A stretch of DNA of 59,625 nt from Gracilinema caldarium (GCF_029265695.1 NZ_JAJUHW010000015.1:1-59625), one strand, 5' to 3'; shown: positions 16,566-26,499, numbered from the stretch's first letter. The notes: generated from the letters alone by a model not told the origin. Program-made: numbers and translations.

Positions 16566-17534
16566 ATGCTTAAGATCCGAGTGCTGATAGACAACGACCT
16601 GCCGCCGGCTTCTGCTTTAGAGGATGGGATTCCACAGAGCCTCGCTGCGGAACACGGTCTTGCCTTTTGGATTGAAAAGGACGGCAGGGCAATCATTTTT
16701 GATACAGGCAAAAGCGGCGCCTTTACAGAAAATGCAAAGAAGTTGAATTTGGACTTGGCTGCCGCAGAAGCGGTGATTATTAGCCACGGACATTATGACC
16801 ATGGTGGAGGCCTTCGTGCTCTGGCGGAGGAGTCTGGCTACCGGGGTCCCCTCTGGACGGGCAAGGGCTTTTTTGACCCCAAATGGTCCGACGACAGCCA
16901 AAAAAGTCAGGTCCGCGCTGCAGTTACCCACTCCGAAGTTTCCAATTCCGCAATCTCCCACTCCGGAATCACCCAGCCAGCTGCATTCCAAAATAATACA
17001 GGTGCCCAGCTTCGCTATCTTGGTCTTGATGTAGACCCCTCATTTCTTGAAAGCCGGGGGATTTCTGTGCGGGAACTCGAGATTTCTGCAAGCGGCACCA
17101 AGGCCGAAATCTTACCGGGGGTATTTATTATTGGGGGCTTTCCCCGAACACACAGGGAAGAAACAATCGCGTCCCGTTTTGTGGTAGATCGGAGCGGCAT
17201 AGAAGCTGATGACTTTTCCGATGAAGTCGCCCTCGTGATCGATATGCCTCAGGGCCTTGTTTTCCTTGCAGGCTGCGCTCATCCGGGGCTCATGAACATG
17301 CTCGACATGGTTCGATCTGGCTTCGGCAAAAGGTTGTATGCTGTATTTGGCGGCTCCCACCTTGTGGAAGCCGATGAGGACCGTATCAACACAACCGGCG
17401 ACTACCTTGCTTCGAGCGGAATTAGTCTCATCGCCCTGGGCCATTGTACCGGCCCGGCAGCGATGGAAAAGCTTTCCCAGAAGCTTCAGGGTCTAAGTCC
17501 CCTTTATACCGGAGCGGTCTATACTCTGGGCTGA
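16566..17534 (+). CDS. Metallo-beta-lactamase-fold hydrolase
   Basis: 322 residues, cytoplasmic. The zinc-binding signature is ISHGHYDHGGGLRAL (about residues 74-88), and later metal-ligand blocks read LAGCAHPGLMNML and FGGSHLVEADEDR, ending with IALGHCTGPAAM. This arrangement matches the COG1237 group, often labelled dihydropterin/RFA-P synthase-like, for which the real bacterial reaction is mostly unknown. An insertion with three 15-bp tandem repeats lies after the first metal motif. It follows the ABC exporter by 48 bp with its own GAGGGA ribosome site, and could share the exporter transcript. Confidence 0.85.
   Translation: MLKIRVLIDNDLPPASALEDGIPQSLAAEHGLAFWIEKDGRAIIFDTGKSGAFTENAKKLNLDLAAAEAVIISHGHYDHGGGLRALAEESGYRGPLWTGKGFFDPKWSDDSQKSQVRAAVTHSEVSNSAISHSGITQPAAFQNNTGAQLRYLGLDVDPSFLESRGISVRELEISASGTKAEILPGVFIIGGFPRTHREETIASRFVVDRSGIEADDFSDEVALVIDMPQGLVFLAGCAHPGLMNMLDMVRSGFGKRLYAVFGGSHLVEADEDRINTTGDYLASSGISLIALGHCTGPAAMEKLSQKLQGLSPLYTGAVYTLG
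16929..16973 (+). repeat. Three 15-bp tandem repeats inside the hydrolase gene
   Basis: Consecutive units at 16929-16943, 16944-16958 and 16959-16973 share the core nnTTCCGnAATCTCC-like pattern with a few differences. They encode HSEVS, NSAIS and HSGIT, a Ser-rich loop not expected in the family core. Confidence 0.6.
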
Positions 17535-17549
17535 TATTTTTGTTCTCCG

Positions 17550-18158
<609 letters not shown>

Positions 18159-18179
18159 GTTCAGTACCTCCTGTCTATA

Positions 18180-18218
18180 TATTACAAAAATAGTAATAAT
18201 AAGGCAAATTTGTATAAT
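18180..18218. promoter_or_regulatory. Divergent promoter region with palindrome
   Basis: Between sodA and the divergent hydrolase there is an inverted repeat TATTAC-N7-GTAATA (18180-18198) and a TATAAT on the plus strand (18213-18218). The palindrome is about 22 bp from the sodA start and could be a redox-responsive operator. No clear -35 box was found for the plus-strand promoter. Confidence 0.35.
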
Positions 18219-18239
18219 TTTCTTATAACCAGAGACAGG

Positions 18240-19028
18240 ATGGGTAGTATATTGTTAAGTATGAATACGAGTAGTTTTCAAAGGTTTCTTGGTGTTTTCA
18301 GGAACCTGCAAGCCACGGTTTTTGCCGTAGCAGCAACTATGGGAGCAGCAGCAATGGAGGGTTCCGGAAATTTTGTGTCGGATCACTTTTCAACTTCCGC
18401 TGGGAAGCTTGAAATAGTGTTTATTGGTCATTCCACGCTAGCCATGCAGGTTGGCAGCCTGAAAATCCATATCGATCCGCAAAGCCGGTATACCGATTAT
18501 AGTCGATGGGAAAAGGCTGATCTCATCCTCATAACCCACGAACACGCGGACCATCTGGACCTTAAGGCTATTAGCAGCCTCTCGGGGCCCCAAACCCGTA
18601 TCATAACAAGCAAGGCGGTGCGGGATAAGATCGGAATGGGGGAAGTGCTTGAACATGGCAAAAGCCTCGCCCAGGGGCCACTGTCCGTCACTGCCTTTCC
18701 GGCCTATAACATAACGAACGGCCGGGAAATGTACCATCCTAAATCTCGGTTAGATAACGGGTATATACTTGCCCTCGGCGGCCTTCGGGTCTATGTGGCC
18801 GGTGATACGGAGAATATCCCTGAAATGGCAAGCCTTGACTCCATCGATGTGGCCTTCCTTCCCATGAATCAGCCTTTTACCATGACGGTCCCGCAGGTTG
18901 CAGAGGCAGTGAGGGCTTTTAAACCTAAAATCGTCTATCCCTATCATTATTCTTCAACAGATCCGCGGGAACTGGTGCGGCTCCTTGAAAAAGACACTTA
19001 TACCGAAGTGCGGATACGGAAAATGTAA
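18240..19028 (+). CDS. UlaG-like metal-dependent hydrolase (MBL fold)
   Basis: Metallo-beta-lactamase-fold protein of the L-ascorbate-6-phosphate lactonase/UPF0173 group. The first strand motif is [20 protein letters not shown], the metal site [14 protein letters not shown], and later [17 protein letters not shown] and the C-terminal YPYHYSSTD. Those are the expected ligand blocks. The exact substrate is not predictable. An N-terminal extension of about 45 residues precedes the fold and has an Ala-rich hydrophobic part that could be a signal peptide. The frame is open from a TTG at 18210; I prefer the ATG at 18240 because a TATAAT overlaps the earlier part; ATG 18261 is also possible. Confidence 0.82.
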   Translation: MGSILLSMNTSSFQRFLGVFRNLQATVFAVAATMGAAAMEGSGNFVSDHFSTSAGKLEIVFIGHSTLAMQVGSLKIHIDPQSRYTDYSRWEKADLILITHEHADHLDLKAISSLSGPQTRIITSKAVRDKIGMGEVLEHGKSLAQGPLSVTAFPAYNITNGREMYHPKSRLDNGYILALGGLRVYVAGDTENIPEMASLDSIDVAFLPMNQPFTMTVPQVAEAVRAFKPKIVYPYHYSSTDPRELVRLLEKDTYTEVRIRKM

Positions 19029-19062
19029 AGGTTGATGCGCTTCCGTAGGGTCCCCTCGGCCC

Positions 19063-19878
19063 TTACCAGGTTCCGCGGGTCATACCGCCGTCTATGGTCA
19101 CAAGCTGCCCTGTCATATATGAAGCTGCGGGCGAAATAAGAAAACAGGCAGTGCGGCCAAACTCTTCGGTAGTGCCGTAGCGGCCCAGGGGAATGGCCGC
19201 CTCTGCTTTGCGCCGGGCTTCTTCGGGCGAACAATGCATCCGTTCTGCCGCGGCTGCATCGATCCGTTCAACTCTGCCGGTAGCAAAACGACCCGGCGCA
19301 AGGCAATTTATTCTGATACCCCTGGGGGCCAGTTCCCGGGATAGGGTCTTGGCCATGGCGACAGTGGCAGACCGCAGGGCATTGGAAAGAATGAGGCCCT
19401 CAATGGGTTCGGTCACCGAGGTAGAAGAGACGATCAGCACGGCCCCTCCGCGGACTGCAAGCCCTGGCAGGCAGGCGCGGACCAGGCGGACCGCCGACAG
19501 GAGGAGCAGTTCAAAGGCTCCCTGCCAAGCTTGGTCATCAAAATCGGCAAAAAGTCCTGGGGGCGGTCCGCCTGAGTTTACCACCAGGGCGTCTATGGCC
19601 TCACCGTAGCGGGACCGGGCTTCTGCAACCCAGGCTGCAATAGAGTCGGCCCTGGTAACATCCAGCGGATATCCATCAACCTGAACCTCTCTGTTCTGCT
19701 TCTGCTCGCTGCTCTGGTTATTTCGCAGTCGAGACAGGGCTTCTGTCACCTTGTTTGCGTCCCGGCTTCCGATCCACACGCGGGATCTTTCCTGCAAAGC
19801 CGCTTGAGCGGTGGCAAAGCCCAGGCCTTCGCTCGAGGCCGCTACCAATACTGTTTTTCCGTGTAATTCCAGATTCAT
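19063..19878 (-). CDS. SDR-family oxidoreductase with atypical active site
   Basis: 271 residues, Rossmann-fold NAD(P)-dependent dehydrogenase/reductase. The cofactor motif is VLVAASSEGLGFATAQAAL, and VVNSGGPPPGLFADFD stands for the usual NNAG region. The C-terminus (ASYMTGQLVTIDGGMTRGTW) is typical. The catalytic Ser region (IVSSTSVTEPIEGLI) is present, but the Tyr-x3-Lys pair of classical SDRs reads LSNALRSATVAMAKTLSRE, with Ser/Asn and Arg at the expected places. This substitution occurs in a known SDR subgroup often labelled 3-oxoacyl-ACP reductase-like, so the label should not be taken as proof of that activity. Convergent with the UlaG-like gene. Confidence 0.85.
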   Translation of the reverse strand: MNLELHGKTVLVAASSEGLGFATAQAALQERSRVWIGSRDANKVTEALSRLRNNQSSEQKQNREVQVDGYPLDVTRADSIAAWVAEARSRYGEAIDALVVNSGGPPPGLFADFDDQAWQGAFELLLLSAVRLVRACLPGLAVRGGAVLIVSSTSVTEPIEGLILSNALRSATVAMAKTLSRELAPRGIRINCLAPGRFATGRVERIDAAAAERMHCSPEEARRKAEAAIPLGRYGTTEEFGRTACFLISPAASYMTGQLVTIDGGMTRGTW

Positions 19879-19940
19879 ACAGAAAAGTATAGAATATACG
19901 GATAACTAAAACAAATTGTTCGCTCCTTGATGCTATTTCA

Positions 19941-19975
19941 TAACCGTTATAGGATAGATGTAACGAAATCGGTTA
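19941..19975 (+). promoter_or_regulatory. Nested dyad upstream of the sensor kinase
   Basis: Outer arms TAACCG (19941-19946) and CGGTTA (19970-19975), inner arms CGTTA (19945-19949) and TAACG (19961-19965). It lies 18 bp before the kinase start and could be an operator or a leader hairpin. No promoter boxes were assigned. Confidence 0.35.
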
Positions 19976-19993
19976 AGGTAGGCCTCAAGAGCT

Positions 19994-22249
19994 ATGCATA
20001 AAAAAACAATTGGTTTTCTCGCTGCCCGGCTGGATGATCCCTATCAGCATTCGGTATGGAGCGGGGCTGTGGAGGAAGCGGAAAAGCTCGGCATATCATT
20101 AATCTTTTTTGGAGGCCAGCGCCTTGGCAGCCCTGTCGGTTACGAGGCTTTGGACAACATCGCCTTTAACCTTGCAGGAAGAAGCCGGCTTTCAGCCCTA
20201 GTGGTAATGACCAATGTCATCGGCACGTATTTAACCCAGGATGACCTGTTTTCCTTTATAAAAAGCCTTAAAAAGGTTCCCCTTGTATCGGTTGGGGTCG
20301 CTATACCGGGTGTTCCCAGTGTCTGCATCGATAATGCCGGTGGTATGGTTGCCATGGCTGATCACCTGGTCAATGTCCACCGCCGCAGGAGATTTTTATT
20401 CCTCGCAGGCCCGGTGAATCATAATGAATCTATTGCGCGAGAACGGGAATTTTCTGGCCGTATTAAGGCTCTGTTAGGAGAAGAGGCTGAACTGCATATA
20501 GAATACTGCAATTTTCAGGAGAGCGAAGCCTGGGATACTACGGCCCGTTTGTTTGCTCAAGGGCTTCCGTATGACGCCATCGTAGCGGCAAACGATTCAA
20601 TGGCTATGGGTGCCTTAAGAGCCTTGGCTGAGCTGGGGGTGCGGGTCCCTGAGGATGTTTCTGTTACCGGTTTTGACGATACGGAGGATAGCCGCTTTAG
20701 TATTCCGCCCCTGACCACAATTCGTCAGGGTACCTATGAGTTAGGGCGGCAAGCCATTAGGTCCTTAGCCATCAATCTTGGCCTTTTGCCAAAGGGGCAG
20801 TTGGTTGCCAGTACGGCTCAGGTATCCTTTATTGTCCGTGAATCCTGCGGATGTTCCTCCATGCAAGGCGAAGATCTGGTAGATTTCCATGAGACTGGAT
20901 CTGAGGAACAGGATAAAAAAAGCGGAACCAAGACCCTGGCACAGCTGGCTCAGGAAGTAAATGGGGCCCTTATGAAGGGCAGAAATCCCGCTACTATCCA
21001 ATTTCGTTATATAGATTCGCCTTATAAGGAAAAAGCACAAGTTATTATAGCAGAAGGAATAGCCCGATACCAGGCTTCGTTGCGCCGCTCGGTTGAACGG
21101 CGGGCTGCGGTGCTGCGGGAAATTGAGGCGTCCCTGGTCGCGTCCTTTGCTTTAACTGATATTCTGTCGGCAGTTGCACGGGGCACACGGACCCTGGGAA
21201 TATCAGCCTGTTATCTTGCCCTGTTTGAATCCAAGGGGCTGACCCCGGAGTGGGCCCGGCTTTTGCTTGCTTCTGAGGGTACGAAGACACGGATTCTCGC
21301 CCCCTATGGGGTGCGCTTCCGTACTGTTGAACTACTGCCCGGGGGCCTCCCGGAACAGTGGAAGTCCTATGTGGTAGAACCCCTCCGTTTCGGTGAGGAA
21401 CGGCTCGGATATTTAGTTTGTACCGCAGACAGCGAAGACCGGCAGGTTTTCGAGGCCCTCCGCGATCAGGTTTCCGGTGCGATAAAGGGAGCCCTGTTGA
21501 TGAGCGCTGAACGGGATCGGGAGCTTTATCTTGAGCATCAGGTACGGCTTAGGACCTTGGAACTTTCGACCGCCAATGAACAACTGCGGGAGGAAATTGA
21601 GCGGCGCCGTGCTTTGGAACGGGAATTGCTCGATATTTCCAACGATATTATGGCAAGTATTGGCCGTGATATACATGACGATCTGTGCCAAAATATCGCT
21701 GGGATCGGCCTCATGGCAGCCATTCTGGAAGGAAGCCTCCGCCGGCTGGACGGACCGGGTGCAGAGGCGGCGGCCAAGTCTGCGGCTGCTATCGCCTCGG
21801 CGGCAAGCAGGACCGCATCTCAAGCTAAAGGTATTGCCCGGGGCCTGTATCCTGCAGAACTGGAAGCAAAAGGCCTGGTTGCAGCAGTGGGTGAGCTGGT
21901 CCGGGCTGCACAGGAGCGGAGTAGCAGTACTATCACCCTTGAAGTTGATCCCGGATTTAGGGTAAAAAACTCAGAAAAGGCCCTGCAGTTGTATCGGATA
22001 GTTCAGGAAGCCTTAAACAATGCGGTTGCCCATGCGAAGGCATCTCTCATTCAGGTTTCGTTGCGGATTGATCGGGAAGCAGTAGAGGTTTCGGTAACCG
22101 ATAATGGAGTCGGTTTTAATCCCCTGCTGGTTCAGGCTAATGGTCTTGGTTTGCGGATCCTCAAATATCGATCCAGTGTTATTGGGGGAGAGCTTAAAAT
22201 AAGCTCCCAGGAGCCGGGCTGCTGTATATCCTGCCGGGTAGCGAGGTAA
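19994..22249 (+). CDS. Cytosolic sensor histidine kinase with LacI-type sugar-binding domain
   Basis: 751 residues with no signal peptide or membrane helix. Residues 1-300 are a LacI/periplasmic-binding-protein-like sensor lacking the DNA-binding head. Diagnostic parts include KKTIGFLAARLDDPYQHSVW, then IVAANDSMAMGALRALAELG, VPEDVSVTGFDDTEDSRF and PPLTTIRQGTYELGRQAI. A middle domain resembling GAF/PAS follows (about residues 370-505), then a coiled coil. The kinase is of the NarL-partner type (HisKA_3): phospho-accepting His561 in DIHDDLCQN, N-box YRIVQEALNNAVAHAK, then VTDNGVGFNP and NGLGLRIL. The response regulator begins 5 bp downstream. Likely binds an intracellular sugar and controls the neighbouring xylosidase and transporter genes. 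Confidence 0.92.
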   Translation: MHKKTIGFLAARLDDPYQHSVWSGAVEEAEKLGISLIFFGGQRLGSPVGYEALDNIAFNLAGRSRLSALVVMTNVIGTYLTQDDLFSFIKSLKKVPLVSVGVAIPGVPSVCIDNAGGMVAMADHLVNVHRRRRFLFLAGPVNHNESIAREREFSGRIKALLGEEAELHIEYCNFQESEAWDTTARLFAQGLPYDAIVAANDSMAMGALRALAELGVRVPEDVSVTGFDDTEDSRFSIPPLTTIRQGTYELGRQAIRSLAINLGLLPKGQLVASTAQVSFIVRESCGCSSMQGEDLVDFHETGSEEQDKKSGTKTLAQLAQEVNGALMKGRNPATIQFRYIDSPYKEKAQVIIAEGIARYQASLRRSVERRAAVLREIEASLVASFALTDILSAVARGTRTLGISACYLALFESKGLTPEWARLLLASEGTKTRILAPYGVRFRTVELLPGGLPEQWKSYVVEPLRFGEERLGYLVCTADSEDRQVFEALRDQVSGAIKGALLMSAERDRELYLEHQVRLRTLELSTANEQLREEIERRRALERELLDISNDIMASIGRDIHDDLCQNIAGIGLMAAILEGSLRRLDGPGAEAAAKSAAAIASAASRTASQAKGIARGLYPAELEAKGLVAAVGELVRAAQERSSSTITLEVDPGFRVKNSEKALQLYRIVQEALNNAVAHAKASLIQVSLRIDREAVEVSVTDNGVGFNPLLVQANGLGLRILKYRSSVIGGELKISSQEPGCCISCRVAR

Positions 22250-22254
22250 AATCT

Positions 22255-22908
22255 ATGTCCCTACGAAAGTCCTTTGTTGTCATCGATGATCATCCCCTCT
22301 ACCGGCACGGTGTGGTTGATCTTATTGTACAGGAATTGCATCTTGAACCGGTTGGAGAGGCGGGTTCAATTCCTGAGGCAATGGAACTCCTAAAAAAAAC
22401 AAATCCAAATCTTGCAATTGTGGATATTTCACTCCAGGAAAAAAATGGTCTTGAGTTGGTTAAGACAATACGGAGTGAATACCCTTCGGTCGCGGTCCTT
22501 GTGGTGAGCATGCATGAAGAAAACCTTTACGGTGAACGGGCAATTTCTGCCGGAGCCTCAGGTTATGTGATGAAACACGAAGAACCCTCGGTGCTTCTTA
22601 ATGCGGTCCGCACCGTTCTGGAAGGCAAGGTTGCGGTCAGCGATAATCTTCGCGAACGGATGCTTTCTGGTATTGTTGGCGGTAAACATTCAGGAGATCC
22701 TATCAAACGATTATCCGACCGGGAATTAGAAGTTTTTCGTTTTATAGGGCGGGGCTTTGGAGCCGCTGAAATAGCGGAATTGATGAATTTGTCGGTTAAA
22801 ACAGTCAATGCATACCGGGACCATATAAAAGAAAAACTTAATATTGCAACCGCAGCCGATTTGCGCCGTTACGCGGTTGAATGGATTGCGGATCAGGAAA
22901 AAGCATAG
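22255..22908 (+). CDS. NarL/LuxR-type response regulator
   Basis: 217 residues. The receiver domain has the acidic pair in VVIDDHPLYRHG, phospho-acceptor Asp57 in LAIVDISLQEKNGLEL, and the later VSMHEE and YVMKHEEP motifs. The C-terminal helix-turn-helix reads LSDRELEVFRFIGRGFGAAE, then LMNLSVKTVNAYRDHIKEKL, typical of LuxR/NarL proteins. It is the cognate partner of the adjacent kinase by position (5-bp gap) and by kinase class. Its likely targets are the GH52 gene 70 bp downstream and the sugar ABC operon, though no consensus site could be derived. Confidence 0.94.
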   Translation: MSLRKSFVVIDDHPLYRHGVVDLIVQELHLEPVGEAGSIPEAMELLKKTNPNLAIVDISLQEKNGLELVKTIRSEYPSVAVLVVSMHEENLYGERAISAGASGYVMKHEEPSVLLNAVRTVLEGKVAVSDNLRERMLSGIVGGKHSGDPIKRLSDRELEVFRFIGRGFGAAEIAELMNLSVKTVNAYRDHIKEKLNIATAADLRRYAVEWIADQEKA

Positions 22909-22990
22909 GTCAAACTACCGATAGCCAAATCAGCCTCATTTCCGATAGTAATCAATAATCTTAAAGCGTATTCTGCTGTTGGAGGATAAA

Positions 22991-25057
22991 ATGGGTCTTC
23001 GTGTTTCGGAAATTGATTACTATTCGTTGCATGGTATTTGGGGTGCTTATGCGTCATTGGTTTTAGGAAGGATTGGAAAAGGCGCTGGTGTTGTAGTCGG
23101 AAATGTACAGCCCCCATCACGGAGCCTTTTTATCGGGTATCAGCTTGGGAACGAAAGTCCCCGTCTTTTTCCCTTTTGTCCCGATACCAGGGTTGGTCTG
23201 GATGCGACGGCGTATATCGATCCCGATGCCCCGGCAAAACCGGTACTGGCCCCTCCTGCATATTCTTATTTTCAGAGCCAGGAAATTGAACGTTACATAT
23301 CTTTAAGCGGAGAGGAATGGAAAGCAGGTCTGGTTTCATTCAAAGTCCATTCATTTTTCGGAAAAGTTCCCGATCCGGCTTTGTCCGATCCAAATGTACT
23401 GAGGTCTCATATTCGGCCTGCTATTTATGTAAGCCTTACCTTTGACAATACAGCTCATTCAGAGCCCCTTACGGGAATCTTTGGCATGCAGGGAGTCAGG
23501 AGACCCCTCTCTGATAGTACCAACGGAACCATGCTGGGCTTTGCCCATGGCACCGAATGGGGCTTTGCGGTCTTCCCCGAAGAAACTATCGATGAGGTAA
23601 TGGACTGGCGCGTAGTCGACGCGGTTTTTAACGGGAACCGGCCTCTCCGTCGGCTTGCATCAGAAGGAGCCCTGCGCTTCAAAGTTCCAGGGGGCGAAAA
23701 AAAGGTTTATCACATTGCCCTCGGTGTGTATCGAGATGGGGTGATCACCTCAGGCCTTCGTACTCAGAGTTATTATACGAGTCTCTTCCATGATCTGGAG
23801 GAGGTGCTGGAATGTGCATTGCGGGATACTTCCAGAATGATGCAGAAGTCCGCACAGCTAGATACAAGTCTTGAACAGAAAAAACTGTCTGATGACCGCA
23901 AGTTTTTATTATTCCATGGAATCCATAGTTATTGCGCTAATACGGAACTCCTCATTTCAGAAAAGGGCGATCCAGTCTTTGTGGTTAACGAAGGGGAGTA
24001 TCAAATGATGAATACCCTGGATCTAACCGTAGACCAGGCATTTTTTGAATTGGAGTATACCCCGTGGACCGTTAAAAATGAGTTGGATTTCTTTGCAGTA
24101 CGGTCCTCTTACACCGATGCCTACGGACTGGCCTTTTCTCATGATCAGGGTGTGGCCGACTGTTTTACACCCCCTGGTATGTCTACCTACGAACTGCCGC
24201 GGCTATCCGAATGCTTTAGTTATATGAGTTTTGAGGAAACCCTCAACTGGGTTTTAACAGCCTCACTGTATGTGAGCCGAACAAAGGATATCCAGTGGTT
24301 TACCGATAATGTGCAATATCTAGAAGCCTGCCTTGCTTCTATGAGGGCACGGGACGCCAATCAGGATGGTATTATGGATATAGATTCGGACCGCTGTGCA
24401 GGCGGCGCTGAAATTACCACCTATGATTCCCTCGATGTCAGCCTGGGGCAGGCTCGGAATAATTTGTATCTCGGCGTTAAAACCTGGGCTGCCTATGTTT
24501 GTTTGGCCTCCCTTTTTGAACACTATGCACCTCAATATGTATCGCATATACAGGAAGCCCGCGAATCCGCACAAAGGGCGGCGAATTCTATCCAGGCCCG
24601 GATGTTAGACGAGGGATATATTCCTGCGGTCTTTGAATCAAATAATCGTTCAAAGATCATTCCTGCGGTTGAAGGTCTCGCTTATCCCTATGCCTGCGCT
24701 TGGCCCCAGCTTGTGGCTGAGAATGGCCCCTATGGCTCTTTTATTAAAACACTAAAAAAACATCTTGATACGGTACTTGCGCCGGGAGCCTGTCTTGATG
24801 CAGTGTCCGGAGGATGGAAGCTGTCTTCAACCAGCTACAATACATGGCTTTCAAAGATATTCCTCAATCAATTCGTAGCAGAAAACATACTAGGCTTTAC
24901 AGACGAACGGGTCTATCGTGATGGAATACATGCACACTGGCTCCGATCGGGGAGCGCTCAATGGGCTGCTACCGATCAGGTGCATTCATCGGATGGACAT
25001 GATATGGGCTCTCGTCTGTATCCGCGGCTGGTAACCGCTATTTTATGGACTTTATAA
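22991..25057 (+). CDS. GH52 beta-xylosidase
   Basis: About 688 residues, cytoplasmic, no signal peptide. The sequence resembles Geobacillus-type family GH52 beta-xylosidases over its length. Landmark segments are VVNEGEYQMMNTLDLTVDQA, which carries the expected catalytic Glu, and EITTYDSLDVSLGQARNNLY, which carries the expected catalytic Asp. Further matches are YELPRLSECFSYMSFEETLN, IPAVEGLAYPY and GGWKLSSTSYNTWLSKI. It removes xylose from short xylo-oligosaccharides after import. The ATG at 22991 follows GGAGG by 5 bp; a TTG at 22979 overlaps that site and is rejected. The gene lies between the two-component system and the ABC transporter, which fits induction by imported xylo-oligosaccharides. 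Confidence 0.93.
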   Translation: MGLRVSEIDYYSLHGIWGAYASLVLGRIGKGAGVVVGNVQPPSRSLFIGYQLGNESPRLFPFCPDTRVGLDATAYIDPDAPAKPVLAPPAYSYFQSQEIERYISLSGEEWKAGLVSFKVHSFFGKVPDPALSDPNVLRSHIRPAIYVSLTFDNTAHSEPLTGIFGMQGVRRPLSDSTNGTMLGFAHGTEWGFAVFPEETIDEVMDWRVVDAVFNGNRPLRRLASEGALRFKVPGGEKKVYHIALGVYRDGVITSGLRTQSYYTSLFHDLEEVLECALRDTSRMMQKSAQLDTSLEQKKLSDDRKFLLFHGIHSYCANTELLISEKGDPVFVVNEGEYQMMNTLDLTVDQAFFELEYTPWTVKNELDFFAVRSSYTDAYGLAFSHDQGVADCFTPPGMSTYELPRLSECFSYMSFEETLNWVLTASLYVSRTKDIQWFTDNVQYLEACLASMRARDANQDGIMDIDSDRCAGGAEITTYDSLDVSLGQARNNLYLGVKTWAAYVCLASLFEHYAPQYVSHIQEARESAQRAANSIQARMLDEGYIPAVFESNNRSKIIPAVEGLAYPYACAWPQLVAENGPYGSFIKTLKKHLDTVLAPGACLDAVSGGWKLSSTSYNTWLSKIFLNQFVAENILGFTDERVYRDGIHAHWLRSGSAQWAATDQVHSSDGHDMGSRLYPRLVTAILWTL

Positions 25058-25062
25058 GGAAA

Positions 25063-25096
25063 TTGGCACAAGGACTTTCTATAGGTAAAATGTCCT
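25063..25096 (+). promoter_or_regulatory. Promoter with dyad before the sugar ABC operon
   Basis: TTGGCA (25063-25068), 17-bp spacer, TAAAAT (25086-25091). An inverted repeat AGGAC (25071-25075) and GTCCT (25092-25096), 16 bp apart, brackets the spacer and -10 box. This could be the site of the neighbouring response regulator or of a repressor. The leader to the ATG at 25180 is about 80 bp. Confidence 0.5.
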
Positions 25097-25179
25097 AGGT
25101 AAAAAATCGGCATTAGCCCTATGCCCTTAAAGTGGAAAGGGGTTCATCATGGAAGCCATCCAAATTATAGGAGGGCACG

Positions 25180-26499
25180 ATGATGAAAAAGATGTTCATG
25201 TCCGGGTTGCTGCTGGTATCCATGCTGGCAGCGACAAGCATGCTGTTCGCCTCAGGGCAGCAGGCCCAATCAGGGCAGGCTGGTGGGGATAAGCAGGTAA
25301 AAATTACCTGGTGGGCTTTGTCCGGCGGAGGCGGGGCAGATGATCCCCGGGAAAATATCCGTAAACAAATAATAGCTGATTTTGAAAAAGCAAATCCCAA
25401 TGTAAAAATTGACCTAGTCATGCTCGAAAACGAAGCCTTTAAACAAAAGGTCCAAGTAGCTGTGCAGGCTGGGACTCCTCCAGACCTCTTCCATTCATGG
25501 GGAGGCGGGGTCATGGTTGAATATGCCAAGGCTGGCGCGCTCAAGGATATTACCAGTTTCGTACAGTCCGAATTGACCTCCTCTATCGGTAAGGGCGCCT
25601 TGGAAGTCTATAGTTACGATGGCAAATTTTACGGCGCACCCTACGACATGGGTGCTGTAGGATTGTGGTACAACAAAGATGCTCTTGCCAAAGCTGGTGT
25701 TTCTGTTCCAAAAACCTGGGATGAGCTTTTGGCTGCTGTTCCCAAACTCAAAGCTGCAGGCTATGTACCGATATCCCTCGGCGCTGGTGACCGCTGGCCC
25801 GCCCATTTCTGGTGGGTTTACCTGGCCATGAGACTTGGCGGTAAGGAAGCTTTTGATAAGGCTTACAGCGGAAAGGGTTCATTTAAGGATGCTCCCTTTG
25901 TAAAGGCTGGGGAATTGCTCTTGCAGCTCAAGAACCTGGAACCCTTCCAGACCGGCTATCTTGGAGCAACCTATGATAACCAGGCTGCGGTCATGGGTAA
26001 CGGCCAGGCTGCTATGGAACTTATGGGACAGTGGGCCCAGGATGTTCAGGTTGCAAACTCCGCCAATGGAAAGGGTCTTGGAGACGCCCTCGCATGGGCT
26101 CCCTTCCCGGCAGTAGCAGGCGGTCAGGGTAAACTCACGGATGCCATGGGCGGCGGCGGCGGCTATGTGGTCGGTAAAAATGCCCCCAAAGAAACCCTTG
26201 ATTTCCTCAAGTTTTTCCTGCAGCGCCAATACAACGAAGCTCTGGTAAAAATTGAAGGCACCATTCCTGTTGTAAAGGGTGCAGAAGTTGCGCTCAAGGA
26301 ACGGCCCAATCATATGGCTATCGCCCAGGCTGTCGCAAATGCCGGCTATTATCAGCTGTACTATGATCAGTATCTGCCTCCCGCAGTCGGCGAAGCGGTA
26401 AAGGATGCGGTTGTCGGCCTCCTGGCTGGCAAGCTGAATCCTGCCCAGTGTGCAGCGGCAATCGATGATGCATGGCAGAAGGAACGGACAAAAAAATAA
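25180..26499 (+). CDS. Sugar ABC transporter substrate-binding protein
   Basis: 439-residue extracytoplasmic binding protein of the MalE/UgpB-like family (family 1). The signal peptide ends TSMLFASGQQ, without a lipobox Cys; a Gly/Gln-rich linker follows. The mature protein starts KITWWALSGGGG and has EQ-like blocks such as KANPNVKIDLVMLENEAFKQ, then GTPPDLFHSWGGG, YDMGAVGLWYNKDALAKAG, and NGQAAMELMGQWAQD. Shine-Dalgarno AGGAGGG is close to the ATG. The gene is followed by two CUT1 permeases; a dedicated ATPase is not in the operon, so a shared MsmK-type ATPase elsewhere is likely. Context suggests xylo-oligosaccharides as substrate. Confidence 0.92.
   Translation: MMKKMFMSGLLLVSMLAATSMLFASGQQAQSGQAGGDKQVKITWWALSGGGGADDPRENIRKQIIADFEKANPNVKIDLVMLENEAFKQKVQVAVQAGTPPDLFHSWGGGVMVEYAKAGALKDITSFVQSELTSSIGKGALEVYSYDGKFYGAPYDMGAVGLWYNKDALAKAGVSVPKTWDELLAAVPKLKAAGYVPISLGAGDRWPAHFWWVYLAMRLGGKEAFDKAYSGKGSFKDAPFVKAGELLLQLKNLEPFQTGYLGATYDNQAAVMGNGQAAMELMGQWAQDVQVANSANGKGLGDALAWAPFPAVAGGQGKLTDAMGGGGGYVVGKNAPKETLDFLKFFLQRQYNEALVKIEGTIPVVKGAEVALKERPNHMAIAQAVANAGYYQLYYDQYLPPAVGEAVKDAVVGLLAGKLNPAQCAAAIDDAWQKERTKK

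Noticed and set aside
22918-22948. CCGATAG direct repeat upstream of the xylosidase gene as a regulator site
   Set aside because: Two 7-bp copies 24 bp apart are weak evidence, and no copy was found at the ABC promoter, so I did not list it as a feature.
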